Positions 25,110 through 34,083 of a stretch of DNA of 60,969 bases are shown piece after piece. Under the pieces are notes generated by a model, which worked only from the letters and a program-made list of their open reading frames with translations, made no database searches and was not told the DNA's origin. This stretch comes from Lachnospiraceae bacterium (GTDB lineage: Bacteria; Bacillota; Clostridia; Lachnospirales; Lachnospiraceae). Positions within the stretch are counted from its first letter, which is position 1. Every line of letters begins with the position of its first letter. The position numbers were made by a program, and so were the translations under genes. The DNA is taken from NCBI GenBank assembly GCA_009774615.1, contig VSOC01000004.1:26617-87585 (forward strand). Reading direction: 5' to 3'.

Positions 25110-25167
25110 CAGAGGATTTTATGTGAGAGCAGGTTCATCGAATTCAACGATAACATAAAATCCTCTG
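25110..25167. terminator. 15-base inverted repeat, likely bidirectional terminator overlapping a gene's 3' end
   Basis: CAGAGGATTTTATGT (25110-25124) pairs perfectly with ACATAAAATCCTCTG (25153-25167), loop 28 bases. One arm covers the stop codon and the other lies in the last codons of the minus-strand gene at 25119-25361. T-rich sequence follows in both directions. It sits between two convergent genes. Confidence 0.7.
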
Positions 25168-25361
25168 TTGTTTTCCTGTATTTCTTTGACTGTGCCGTAT
25201 TCGGATTTTATCCTTTCCCTGGTGCTGTAGCAGCCGGACATGGCTACTGCCGGGTCAATAATATAACTGTAGCTGCTGGCCCCCGGGCGTTCGATAATTT
25301 TTACCTGATCTCCGGCTTTAACGAGGTTTGGGCGTTCCATCTTAAAGGTTTCTGTGCGCAT
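25119..25361 (-). CDS. Small conserved-looking protein of unknown function
   Basis: This 80-residue protein is read right to left. It contains KAGDQVKIIERPG and a C-terminal FYVIVEFDEP, which suggests a small SH3-like beta-barrel with KOW-like strands; no family is claimed. The reading frame is supported by an in-frame stop just upstream and by AAGGAG about 14 bases before the ATG, a long but usable spacing; the internal Met at residue 8 is an alternative start. Its last codons form part of a terminator hairpin. It lies alone between the plus-strand block and the decarboxylase operon. Confidence 0.6.
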   Translation of the reverse strand: MRTETFKMERPNLVKAGDQVKIIERPGASSYSYIIDPAVAMSGCYSTRERIKSEYGTVKEIQENNRGFYVIVEFDEPALT

Positions 25362-25454
25362 AATGGGTTTTCATTCTCCTTTCTGTGTTTCCCTTCGGTG
25401 ATTATTTAGGTTTACCTGTAAGTTTACCGCATAAAAAAGAATAAATCTATGATG

Positions 25455-25524
25455 CAAAAACGGATAAGTTTATTATGGCGAAATGTTTCAGATAAGAATA
25501 TCGCACAAAAACGGATAAGTTTAT
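25455..25524 (+). promoter_or_regulatory. Two 19-base direct repeats upstream of the decarboxylase operon
   Basis: CAAAAACGGATAAGTTTAT occurs identically at 25455-25473 and 25506-25524, 51 bases apart. The second copy continues as GGATAAGTTTATCC, a 6-2-6 palindrome, so a dimeric regulator could bind each. The decarboxylase start is 41 bases further on. Confidence 0.55.
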
Positions 25525-25564
25525 CCTGTAAAAAATCTGCAAAAAGAAAGAAAAAGGTGTTTTT

Positions 25565-27040
25565 ATGGAAAGTTTACTGGAAAAGCTGTGCGCCTACAGC
25601 CAGTCAGAAATCTACCCCTTCCACATGCCGGGGCATAAGAGGAACGTGGGTGCTTTGGGCAGGGAATTTCCCAATCCCTACCGTATTGATATTACGGAGG
25701 TTGAAGGATTTGACAACCTTCATCATGCCGAGGGAATTTTAAAGGATTTTATGCAGCGGGCGGCAGAAATTTACGGTTCGGATGAAAGCTTTTATCTGAT
25801 TAACGGGAGCAGCTGCGGGATATTAAGTGCTGTAAGCGCCTGTGTGCCGCGCAGGGGAGAGATTTTAATTGCCAGAAACTGTCATAAAGCAGCTTATTAT
25901 GCTGTATTGCAGAATGAATTAAAAGCAGAGTATGTTTATCCGCAAGAGATAGAGTCTTTGGGGATACCAGGAGGGATTTTGCCGGAAGATGTGGATAAAA
26001 GGCTGGAAGAAAATCCGGATATCCAGGCGGTGCTGATCGTTTCCCCCACCTTTGACGGAATGGTTTCGGATATTAAAAAAATTGCAGAAAACGTGCACCG
26101 CCGCGGGAAAATACTGATAGTCGATGAGGCGCACGGGGCACATCTGCCCTTTGGAAAGGACGGTGATTTTCCTTCTTCGGCTTTGAAAAACGGCGCGGAC
26201 ATCGTTATCGAGAGTTTGCACAAAACCCTTCCCTGTCTTACCCAGACGGCAATTCTCCATGTTAAAAAAGGGTATTTAACCGATACACAGATGGAAAAAT
26301 TAAAGATGTATTTATCCGTTTATCAGAGCAGCAGCCCGTCCTATGTTCTTATGGCAGGGATGGAATACGGAATTTCTTTTATGGAAAGGCAGGGGCAGGA
26401 AGCATTAGCAAGGCTTAAAGAACGGCTGACCGATTTCCGGGAAAAATGCCGCTGTTTATCCGAAATTTATGTGCCGGGAAAAGAAATCATCGGTTCCTTT
26501 GGGGTGTGGGATCTGGATGAATCAAAAATCGTTATGGTGCTTCGTCATCATTTAGCTTCAGGCAAATGGCTCTTGGATTATCTGCGCAGTGCGCATAAGC
26601 TGGAAATGGAACTGTGTGCACCGCAGTATGTTCTGGCCTTGACCAGTGTTATGGATGAGCAGGAAGGAATGGAGCGTTTATTTGCTGCCCTCTGTGCGGC
26701 GGACAGGAAAGTTTTGGAAAATAACCAGGCGGATGCGTTAAAAATGCAGAAAATCAGCCGATATAATAAAAAAGGGAGTCCAGAGAGGGCGCTTACGATT
26801 TTTGATGCCATGGAACAGGAAAAAGCCGTTTGTCCCATTGCTGCATGCGAGGGGAAGATTTCCGGTGCGTTTGTCTATGTATATCCGCCGGGAATTCCCT
26901 GTCTGGTTCCCGGGGAACGGATCACAAGAGAGATTATCCTGCAGATTGAAGAATATCTGTACCTGGACCTGGAAGTCTGCGGCATGGCGGATAGCAGGGA
27001 ATATGGTTTAAAAGTCTTGAAAGAATCGGTTGAAAAGTAA
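25565..27040 (+). CDS. PLP-dependent Orn/Lys/Arg decarboxylase family protein (YaaO-like)
   Basis: The protein is 491 residues long and cytoplasmic. The fold type I decarboxylase signatures are clear: FHMPGHKR near residue 20, a GSSCGI PLP-phosphate site, VDEAHGAHL, and the PLP lysine in SLHKTLP (near residue 222). The C-terminal part is the smaller domain typical of the short YaaO/SpeA-like group. Family members decarboxylate lysine, arginine or ornithine; the substrate cannot be told from sequence. The ATG follows an AAAGGTG site by about 7 bases. It starts a run that mirrors the Bacillus yaaO-holB-yaaT-abrB neighbourhood, which supports the YaaO label. Confidence 0.9.
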   Translation: MESLLEKLCAYSQSEIYPFHMPGHKRNVGALGREFPNPYRIDITEVEGFDNLHHAEGILKDFMQRAAEIYGSDESFYLINGSSCGILSAVSACVPRRGEILIARNCHKAAYYAVLQNELKAEYVYPQEIESLGIPGGILPEDVDKRLEENPDIQAVLIVSPTFDGMVSDIKKIAENVHRRGKILIVDEAHGAHLPFGKDGDFPSSALKNGADIVIESLHKTLPCLTQTAILHVKKGYLTDTQMEKLKMYLSVYQSSSPSYVLMAGMEYGISFMERQGQEALARLKERLTDFREKCRCLSEIYVPGKEIIGSFGVWDLDESKIVMVLRHHLASGKWLLDYLRSAHKLEMELCAPQYVLALTSVMDEQEGMERLFAALCAADRKVLENNQADALKMQKISRYNKKGSPERALTIFDAMEQEKAVCPIAACEGKISGAFVYVYPPGIPCLVPGERITREIILQIEEYLYLDLEVCGMADSREYGLKVLKESVEK

Positions 27041-27152
27041 GGGATAATCACGTATAATCAAAGAAAGTGATTTGCAGGGGCCGTCTGATTTGGGGAGAAA
27101 GCAGGATACAGGGTAGAGGGCTTTTGGCAGCAAATTGCTGGCGGGGGAAATT

Positions 27153-28409
27153 ATGGGAAAAGAAAAAACCACGCTCTATGTGCACATGTTGGGTGATTTA
27201 TCCTTTTGGTACGGGAACAAAGCTTTTTCGCTTAAATGCAGCAATACAAGCAAGGTTATGCAGCTTCTTCTGCTTTTACTGACCGCAGAAAAAGAAGGGA
27301 TGCCCAGAGTGCAGCTTTTAGAAACTTTATACGGCGATGCCGAAACACAGGATGCAAAAAATGCTTTTCGTATCCTGGTTTTCCGGTTAAGAAAGTTTTT
27401 GGAGGAAACGATTCTTCCGGACAGGGAATATATTCACATTGAAAAAGGAATTTATCGGTTCAGCAGTGATGTAAAGGTAGAGATTGATGCAAAAGTTTTT
27501 GCGCAGAGAGCAAAAGAAGCGTTTCGGCTTGAGGACAAAACAAAACGGGCTAATGCTATAAAGAGGGCATGTGAAGTTTACTCTGGTGAATATCTTCCTT
27601 TTTTATCCGGAGAGGAGTGGGTCGCAGAGGAAAGCACCCGCTACCGTGAACTTTATTTTCAGTGTATCCGTGAAGGCTGCCAGCTGATGAAGGAAAGCCG
27701 CCGGTATGAAGAAGGTCTTTCCCTGTGCAGCCAGGCGATAAAGCTTTATCCCTATGAGGAATGGCAGATGATTCAGATGGACTGCCTTCTGGCGATGAAC
27801 CGCTACCGGGAGGCACTGAATGTCTATGAGGATACGACGATGCTGTTTTTTGAACAGATGGATTTGTCCCGCTCAAAAAAGATGCTGGATCATTTTCGGA
27901 CGATGAGCAGCCAGCTTCATGATTCTATGGGGGCATTGGCCGAGATAAAAAGCAGCATGAGCGAGAAGGAATTTATTCCCGGGGCATATTACTGCAGCTA
28001 TCCCAGTTTTATCGACAGCTACCGAATGATTTCGCGCACGCTTGAACGAAGCGGCAGTTCGATCTTTTTAATGCTGTGTACGATTACCAATAACCGTGGA
28101 AACCCCATAGAAAAGGACGATATTCTCCGCAGACAGACCAAGAATTTAAGCCGGGCGATCCGGAGTTCTCTGCGGCGGGGAGATTTGTACACGAGATACA
28201 GTCCGAATCAGTTTCTGGTATTGCTGATGGAAATTAACCAGGAAGATTGTGAAATTACTTATAAGAGAATTTATACCAGGTTTAAAGAGTTATGTCCGGG
28301 GCAGAAAATCCAAATCCGCTACTATGTTTCTTCGATAGCAGGAGTAAAAACCTCCTCAGGCGGATTAAGCTTTGGCAAGACGAAAAACCGTTGGAAAAAC
28401 AGGAGTTAA
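27153..28409 (+). CDS. BTAD/SARP-type transcriptional regulator with degenerate GGDEF-like C-terminus
   Basis: The protein is 418 residues long. The first 95 residues look like a winged-helix DNA-binding domain of the OmpR/SARP type, followed by a TPR-like bacterial activator domain (BTAD, about 105-265; EEWVAEESTRYRELY is typical). The last third, about 280-410, contains LRRGDLYTRYSPNQFLVLL, which aligns by eye with the GGDEF-domain signature, but the GGDEF loop reads SPNQF. Catalysis is therefore unlikely; nucleotide or c-di-GMP sensing is possible. The start at 27153 follows GGGGGAAATT, rather than a TTG at 27135. The following gene begins 4 bases after its stop. Targets are unknown. Confidence 0.85.
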   Translation: MGKEKTTLYVHMLGDLSFWYGNKAFSLKCSNTSKVMQLLLLLLTAEKEGMPRVQLLETLYGDAETQDAKNAFRILVFRLRKFLEETILPDREYIHIEKGIYRFSSDVKVEIDAKVFAQRAKEAFRLEDKTKRANAIKRACEVYSGEYLPFLSGEEWVAEESTRYRELYFQCIREGCQLMKESRRYEEGLSLCSQAIKLYPYEEWQMIQMDCLLAMNRYREALNVYEDTTMLFFEQMDLSRSKKMLDHFRTMSSQLHDSMGALAEIKSSMSEKEFIPGAYYCSYPSFIDSYRMISRTLERSGSSIFLMLCTITNNRGNPIEKDDILRRQTKNLSRAIRSSLRRGDLYTRYSPNQFLVLLMEINQEDCEITYKRIYTRFKELCPGQKIQIRYYVSSIAGVKTSSGGLSFGKTKNRWKNRS

Positions 28410-28413
28410 ATTT

Positions 28414-28869
28414 ATGGGTGAGTATCGTATTAATACTGCGGCTCCGAACCTGACCAGTCTTTGTATTGATCATGTATGTAATGGGGAGTACAGTGGAAGA
28501 ATATATCATAAATATCAGCAGGAAGCGGTTCCTTTTCGGGAGAGCAGCCAGTTAATTTCTATTCTTGATTCTTTTTTTGATCAGATTAATTATCCGCAGG
28601 CATCAACGAAGTACCGCAGCTTCCAGAAGACGAAAAAGGAAGAAGCTCCAGTAGATACAAGAAGAAGGGAAAAGTTACAGCCCGTGCTGACCGCAGAAGA
28701 AGTGCTGGCGAACCGGGGGGAGGAAGCTACATTTATCCTGCACGTACAGTACCGCCAGAATTCCACCTGGCAGGGCAAACTTATCTGGCTGGAAGTGGAG
28801 CAGGAGGAAGGCTTTTGCAGCGTCCTGGAACTGTTAAAGCTTTTAGACAGCGCCCTGGAAGGGGAGTAA
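28414..28869 (+). CDS. Hypothetical protein after the BTAD regulator
   Basis: This 151-residue soluble protein was not recognised. The N-terminal half is polar with a helical stretch (SSQLISILDSFFDQI). Residues 65-90 are basic (TRRREKLQPVL). The C-terminus is mixed beta/alpha, with ATFILHVQYRQNSTWQG and a Glu-rich tail. The ATG is placed by AGGAG eight bases upstream. It sits between the BTAD regulator and holB, and could be the regulator's partner; that rests only on position. Confidence 0.7.
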   Translation: MGEYRINTAAPNLTSLCIDHVCNGEYSGRIYHKYQQEAVPFRESSQLISILDSFFDQINYPQASTKYRSFQKTKKEEAPVDTRRREKLQPVLTAEEVLANRGEEATFILHVQYRQNSTWQGKLIWLEVEQEEGFCSVLELLKLLDSALEGE

Positions 28870-28931
28870 GTATATGATACCTGTTTATATGATAGACCGG
28901 GCTGTGAAGCATACAGGGAATGGAGGAAACG

Positions 28932-29921
28932 ATGCTGAGATTTTCAGAAATTACAGGGCATGAAACCGTAAAGGAGAACCTGCACCATGCCATCCAGATG
29001 AATAAAGTTTCCCATGCCTATATTATTACGGGCGAGGAACTGATGGGAAGAAAATCTCTGGCAGGTGCTTTTGTGCTGGAATTATTTTGTGAACAGGGAG
29101 AGCAGGAAGCCTGTTTAAACTGTCATTCCTGCAAACAGGTTTTAAGTAAAAATCATCCCGACTGTATCTACGTGACCCATGAAAAGCCGGGAAGCATAGG
29201 TGTTGACGATATCCGCAGGCAGATTAACGATACCATTGCCATACGTCCCTACAGCAGCCCCTACAAGGTCTATATCGTGGACGAGGCGGAGAAGATGACC
29301 GTACAGGCGCAGAACGCATTGTTAAAGACCATAGAGGAACCGCCGTCCTACGCCGTAATTTTTCTGCTGACGACAAATCAGGACGTATTTCTGCCGACGA
29401 TTCTTTCGCGCTGCGTCCAGATTAAATTAAAGCCGTTAAAGGATTCTCAGGTAAAGGAATATCTTTTGGAGCATCTGCAGTTAAAGGAAGCGGAGGCGGA
29501 TGTTTATGCTGCCTTTGCCCGGGGTAATCTTGGAAAGGCAATCCGTCTGGCTGCTTCGGAGGATTTTAAGATTCTTCACACAGAGATGCTTTACCTGGTG
29601 AAAAATTTAAAAACCATGGATATTTCCGAAATCCTTATGTTTATCCGGCGTCTGAAAGAGGAAGATATCGACCTTCTGGAATGTCTGGATTTTATGCAGT
29701 TCTGGTATCGGGATGTTTTGATGTTTAAAGTGACCAAAGATGTAAATTTACTGATTTTTAAAGAGGAATACCCCTCCATTAATGAGATAAGCCAAAGGAG
29801 CGGTTACGAGGGGCTGGAGAATATTTTAGCCTCGATTGACAAGGCCAGAATAAGGCTGGCCGCGAATGTAAATATGGAACTGGCACTGGAACTTATGCTG
29901 CTGGTAATGAAGGAGAATTAA
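28932..29921 (+). CDS. holB: DNA polymerase III delta' subunit
   Basis: This 329-residue clamp-loader subunit is part of the complex that loads the sliding clamp at the replication fork. It has an AAA+ layout: HAYIITGEELMGRKS at the Walker A place, a zinc module with CLNCHSC and a later C, VDEAEKMTVQAQNALLKTIEEPP as the sensor/box motif, and ILSRCVQI. The ATG at 28932 follows GGAGG, which also contains an earlier in-frame ATG at 28920 that is less likely. Next to ricT as in Bacillus. Confidence 0.93.
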   Translation: MLRFSEITGHETVKENLHHAIQMNKVSHAYIITGEELMGRKSLAGAFVLELFCEQGEQEACLNCHSCKQVLSKNHPDCIYVTHEKPGSIGVDDIRRQINDTIAIRPYSSPYKVYIVDEAEKMTVQAQNALLKTIEEPPSYAVIFLLTTNQDVFLPTILSRCVQIKLKPLKDSQVKEYLLEHLQLKEAEADVYAAFARGNLGKAIRLAASEDFKILHTEMLYLVKNLKTMDISEILMFIRRLKEEDIDLLECLDFMQFWYRDVLMFKVTKDVNLLIFKEEYPSINEISQRSGYEGLENILASIDKARIRLAANVNMELALELMLLVMKEN

Positions 29922-29923
29922 GG

Positions 29924-30838
29924 ATGATCAAAGTAATCGGAGTGCGTTTCAGGGCCGCGGGGAAAATTTACTATTTTGATCCTGTGGGCATGGAGATAAA
30001 AACCGGTGATAATGTTATCGTAGAAACGGCAAGGGGAATTGAATTCGGCTATGTCGTTTTAGGCAGCCGTGAGGTTGAGGAGGACAAGGTTATCCAGCCG
30101 CTGAAGCCGGTTATCCGTATGGCGACCGAAGAGGATCGCAAGATTGAGGCAAGGAATAAGGAGAAGGAAAAAGAAGCCTTTGCCATCTGTCTGGAAAAGA
30201 TCCGCAAACGGGGCCTGGAGATGAAATTAATTGATGCCGAATATACGTTCGATAATAATAAAGTGCTGTTTTATTTTACGGCGGACGGACGGATTGATTT
30301 CAGGGAACTGGTCAAGGATCTTGCGGCAGTGTTTAAAACCCGAATTGAACTGCGGCAGGTGGGCGTCCGGGACGAAACGAAGATCCTGGGCGGGATAGGG
30401 ATCTGCGGAAGACCGCTCTGCTGTCATTCCTATCTTTCGGAATTTATCCCGGTATCCATTAAGATGGCAAAGGAACAGAACCTGTCGCTGAATCCCTCGA
30501 AGATATCAGGGGTGTGCGGGCGGCTGATGTGCTGCCTGAAAAATGAAGAGGAAACCTATCAGGTATTAAACAGCAAGCTTCCCAATGCAGGCGATTTTGT
30601 GACGACCGACGACGGGCTTAAAGGCGAGGTTCACAGCGTCAACGTGCTCCGCCAGTTAATTAAAGTCCTGGTTACGATCAATAATGACGAGAAAGAAATC
30701 CGCGAATACCGGGTGGAACAGTTAAAGTTTAAGCCAAGGCGGAAGAAGGAAAGACCCAAGGAGAGCAAAAAGGAAGAGGCTGAACTGCAGGCACTGGAGG
30801 CGCTGGAGAAAAAGGAAGGAAAATCAAAGCTGTCATGA
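29924..30838 (+). CDS. ricT: PSP1-domain protein RicT/YaaT
   Basis: This 304-residue protein belongs to the PSP1 family; the Bacillus homologue YaaT (RicT) is part of the Y-complex that acts with RNase Y in mRNA processing and promotes sporulation, competence and biofilm formation. It has the conserved cysteines GICGRPLCCHSYL and GVCGRLMCC, which coordinate an iron-sulfur cluster in the family. The C-terminus is a Lys/Glu-rich tail. It starts 2 bases after the holB stop. The last codon overlaps the next gene by 4 bases. Confidence 0.93.
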   Translation: MIKVIGVRFRAAGKIYYFDPVGMEIKTGDNVIVETARGIEFGYVVLGSREVEEDKVIQPLKPVIRMATEEDRKIEARNKEKEKEAFAICLEKIRKRGLEMKLIDAEYTFDNNKVLFYFTADGRIDFRELVKDLAAVFKTRIELRQVGVRDETKILGGIGICGRPLCCHSYLSEFIPVSIKMAKEQNLSLNPSKISGVCGRLMCCLKNEEETYQVLNSKLPNAGDFVTTDDGLKGEVHSVNVLRQLIKVLVTINNDEKEIREYRVEQLKFKPRRKKERPKESKKEEAELQALEALEKKEGKSKLS

Positions 30839-31584
30839 TCGAACATCCGGAAAGTTTGTTAAAGGATAAAGAACACATTGACGATTTAGAGCGAAACGGT
30901 TATGGAATTATTCAACGGAAGGACGGGTTCTGCTTCGGCATGGATGCAGTCCTTCTTTCCGGTTTTGCGCAGGTTAAAGAAGGGGAAAATGTGCTGGATC
31001 TGGGAACGGGTACGGGGATTATCCCTATCTTGCTGGAGGCCAAGACGAAGGGCAGAAGGTTTACCGGGCTGGAGATCCAGGAAGAAGTCGCAGATATGGC
31101 GCGGCGAAGCGTCTGTCTAAATCAGCTTGAAGAAAAGGTGGAGATTGTCCTGGGCGATATAAAGGAGGCGGGAGAACTTTTTCCCCGTTCTTCTTTTGAC
31201 GTTGTCACGTCGAACCCGCCCTATATCCGCGATGACCACGGACTAAAAAATCCAGAAATCCGAAAGGCCGTTTCCCGTCATGAGATTTTGTGCACCTTAG
31301 ATGATGTGGTGAGGGAAGCGGCTAAACTGGTAAAACCGGGGGGAAGGTTTTATCTGGTTCACCGTCCCCAGCGCTTAATGGAGATTATCACAGCGATGAA
31401 GCAGGTGAAATTAGAACCCAAGCGGCTGAAGTTCGTCCATCCTTTTATTGACCGGGAAGCCAATATGGTTTTAATCGAGGCCGTCCGGGGCGGCGGGGCG
31501 ATGGTGAAGGTGGAAAAGCCTGTGATTGTGTTTAGGAAACCGGGGGTGTACACGGAAGAAATCCGGGAGATCTACGGATACTAA
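30835..31584 (+). CDS. trmN6: tRNA1(Val) (adenine-N6)-methyltransferase-like protein
   Basis: This 249-residue SAM-dependent methyltransferase of the TrmN6/YfiC/YabB group carries LDLGTGTGIIP for SAM binding and the adenine-N6 signature SNPPYIRDDH. The family methylates A37 of tRNA-Val in E. coli; specificity in this organism is not shown. The start overlaps ricT by 4 bases. In Bacillus the equivalent gene, yabB, sits in the same string. Confidence 0.88.
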   Translation: MIEHPESLLKDKEHIDDLERNGYGIIQRKDGFCFGMDAVLLSGFAQVKEGENVLDLGTGTGIIPILLEAKTKGRRFTGLEIQEEVADMARRSVCLNQLEEKVEIVLGDIKEAGELFPRSSFDVVTSNPPYIRDDHGLKNPEIRKAVSRHEILCTLDDVVREAAKLVKPGGRFYLVHRPQRLMEIITAMKQVKLEPKRLKFVHPFIDREANMVLIEAVRGGGAMVKVEKPVIVFRKPGVYTEEIREIYGY

Positions 31585-31659
31585 GGATGGAAGAAGGCAG
31601 AGAGAAAGAGGGTAAAGAATCAGGAACAGAGAGAGGAATGAACCAGGAAGGAGAGGACT

Positions 31660-32496
31660 TTGCCGGGGAAATTATATTTATGTGCTACGCCGATTGGCAA
31701 TCTTGAGGATATTACGCTGCGGGTACTGACGACCTTGAAGGACGTGGATTTGATTGCCGCGGAAGATACCAGGCACAGCATTAAACTGTTAAATCATTTT
31801 CAAATAAAAACGCCCATGACCAGTTACCACGAGTATAATAAGGTGGAAAAGGCCAGAATGCTTGTAGAAAAGATGAAGGAAGGGCTTAACGTGGCGCTGG
31901 TTACGGATGCAGGGACACCGGGGATTTCCGATCCGGGGGAGGAACTGGTGCGCCAGTGCCATGCGGCAGGGATTGCCGTAACCTCGCTTCCCGGCCCGGC
32001 GGCCTGTATTACGGCGCTGACCGTATCGGGACTGGGAACAAGGCGGTTTTGCTTTGAGGCATTTCTTCCTGCGGATAAAAAAGAGCGTTTCCGGATTTTG
32101 GAAGAATTAAAACGGGAAACCAGAACCATCATTATCTATGAAGCACCGCACCACTTGGTAAAGACTTTAAAGGAATTAAAGGAGGCTCTGGGCGATCGGA
32201 AGATAAGCATTTGCCGGGAACTGACCAAGCGCTATGAGGAAGTTTTTCCGACAACGATTTCCGGGGCATTGGAGCGGTTTTTGCTGGAAGAACCCAAGGG
32301 GGAATTTGTCTTTGTGCTGGAAGGGCGAACCGCAGAGGAGATGAAGCGGGAAGAACAGCAGGAATGGGAAAACATACCAATTGAGGAGCATATGGAACGG
32401 TATATGGCCGCCGGTATGGATAAAAAGCAGGCGATGAAGGAAGTAGCAAGGGACAGAGGTATTTCCAAAAGGGATGTTTACCAGCAGCTTTTGTAG
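31660..32496 (+). CDS. rsmI: 16S rRNA (cytidine-1402-2'-O)-methyltransferase
   Basis: This 278-residue enzyme methylates the ribose of C1402 in 16S rRNA. It has the TP-methylase fold: YLCATPIGNLEDI at the N-terminus, AAEDTRHS, DAGTPGISDPG and SLPGPAA, all typical of RsmI. The C-terminal region ends in a small domain around KRDVYQQLL. No in-frame ATG is near the conserved N-terminus. A TTG at 31660, 6 bases after AAGGAG, is the best start. The 75 bases before it hold nothing else. Confidence 0.94.
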   Translation: MPGKLYLCATPIGNLEDITLRVLTTLKDVDLIAAEDTRHSIKLLNHFQIKTPMTSYHEYNKVEKARMLVEKMKEGLNVALVTDAGTPGISDPGEELVRQCHAAGIAVTSLPGPAACITALTVSGLGTRRFCFEAFLPADKKERFRILEELKRETRTIIIYEAPHHLVKTLKELKEALGDRKISICRELTKRYEEVFPTTISGALERFLLEEPKGEFVFVLEGRTAEEMKREEQQEWENIPIEEHMERYMAAGMDKKQAMKEVARDRGISKRDVYQQLL

Positions 32497-32532
32497 ACGG
32501 CCTTTTATTATTAAATAGAGGAGAGTGAGAAC

Positions 32533-34074
32533 ATGAAAACCGTAGAAACAGAGAGGTGGAGAGAAAGTTTTCCGGAGTTTAAGGAGAAAACCGAGGCATT
32601 TTTTGCCGGAAACCTGGACAAAAAGGAGTACAAGGGGTTTTCCGGAAAATACGGAAGCTATGCACAGAGGGACGGCAAGGCGTTAATGCTTCGTCTTCGG
32701 ATGACCGGCGGAAGGCTGACGAAGGAGAAATTAAAGTTTGTTGCGGAGGTTATCGAGGAGTTTCAGGTTAATCTGGTGCATATGACGACCTGCCAGACGA
32801 TACAGCTTCACAATCTTGAGGCGGATGCTGCCTGTAAAATTATGGAAAGGGCACTCGACTATGGCATAGTGACCATGGGAGGGGGAGGAGATTTCCCGAG
32901 AAATGTGATGGTATCTCCGCTTACAGGGACGGAGGAAGAATATTTTGACGTTATGCCCTATGCGCAGGCGGCGGCAGATTATCTGCTGCATTTTATCCAC
33001 AGAAAGAAGCTGCCCAGGAAGTTAAAGGTGGTATTTTCCAATAGCCCGGCCAATATTTCCCATGCTACGTTTCGGGATCTGGGCTTTGCCGCCCGCCCGG
33101 ACGGAAAGTTTGATGTCTACTGTGCAGGGGGGCTGGGACCGAATCCGCAGTTCGGCTTAAAGGTTGGTGAAGCAGTTAAGCCGGAAGATGTACTTTACTA
33201 TATTGCGGCGATGTGGGAAACCTTCAGCACCTATGGGAACTATGAGAACCGGGCAAAGGCCAGAACCCGTTATATGCGCCAGTCTTTGGGTGACGAGGGC
33301 TTAAAGGCTGCTTTTTTGGAAAAACTGGAAAATGTGCGTGCTTCGGGTGAGGATTTAACGATTGTCACAGAAAAAAAGGAAAAAGTAAAGACCGGCGACG
33401 GGAGTTCTGCCAAAGGGGAGAGGATAAGACCGCAGAAGCAGGAGGGCCTGTATTCCGTACACTACCATCCCCTGGGCGGGGTGATTAAGCCGTCAAAATT
33501 CAGGGAAATTTACGATCTTATCCGGGAAATGGAAGATGTGGAACTTCGCCTTGCACCGGATGAATCCCTCTATGTGATTAATCTTACCGGCAATGAGGCT
33601 GAGGCTGTGGAAAAGATTACCGAGGACGGGGCAAACACCCCTCTGGAAGCTTCTGTAGCCTGTATAGGGGCTTCCATCTGCCAGGCAGGGGTAAGAGATT
33701 CACAAAAGCTTTTAACTTCGATTACAGAGGCTGTCAGCGCGTCGGAACTTTCCGGCAAAGCGCTTCCCCGGCTGCACATTTCCGGCTGCCCTTCTTCCTG
33801 CGGGACGCATCAGATTGGGGTTATCGGTTTCCGCGGCGGCGTAAAGCTTATCGATAAGGTTGCGCACCCTGCATTCACCCTGTATGTGCACGGCTGCGAT
33901 ATTCAGGGCAGGGAAGCCATGGGCGAAGAGGTCGGTGTGATTTTCGAAAAAGATATTCCAAAGTTTTTGGTTGAACTGGGAAAAACCGTGGAAGCTTCCG
34001 GCAAGGATTTTGAAGCATGGTTTGCCCAAAATCCGGAAGGAGTAAAGAAGGCTGCGCAAAACTATCTGCAATAA
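32533..34074 (+). CDS. Siroheme-dependent nitrite/sulfite reductase-family protein
   Basis: This 513-residue protein has the double ferredoxin-like/siroheme-domain repeat of assimilatory nitrite and sulfite reductases. The cysteines that hold the 4Fe-4S cluster and siroheme are present: CIGASIC (C-x5-C) and SGCPSSCG (C-x3-C). The N-terminus has MTTCQTIQLH, and YHPLGGVI begins the second repeat. The electron donor is probably ferredoxin, as no flavin or NAD domain is fused. Nitrite or sulfite cannot be decided. It starts 36 bases after rsmI and appears co-transcribed; a siroheme enzyme is an unusual member of this string. A structured element and a strong terminator follow. Confidence 0.9.
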   Translation: MKTVETERWRESFPEFKEKTEAFFAGNLDKKEYKGFSGKYGSYAQRDGKALMLRLRMTGGRLTKEKLKFVAEVIEEFQVNLVHMTTCQTIQLHNLEADAACKIMERALDYGIVTMGGGGDFPRNVMVSPLTGTEEEYFDVMPYAQAAADYLLHFIHRKKLPRKLKVVFSNSPANISHATFRDLGFAARPDGKFDVYCAGGLGPNPQFGLKVGEAVKPEDVLYYIAAMWETFSTYGNYENRAKARTRYMRQSLGDEGLKAAFLEKLENVRASGEDLTIVTEKKEKVKTGDGSSAKGERIRPQKQEGLYSVHYHPLGGVIKPSKFREIYDLIREMEDVELRLAPDESLYVINLTGNEAEAVEKITEDGANTPLEASVACIGASICQAGVRDSQKLLTSITEAVSASELSGKALPRLHISGCPSSCGTHQIGVIGFRGGVKLIDKVAHPAFTLYVHGCDIQGREAMGEEVGVIFEKDIPKFLVELGKTVEASGKDFEAWFAQNPEGVKKAAQNYLQ

Positions 34075-34083
34075 AAGGATTAT

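Noticed and set aside
25449..25742. A 97-residue reading frame over the decarboxylase start
   Set aside because: It overlaps the better supported decarboxylase frame and contains the direct repeats in its leader part.
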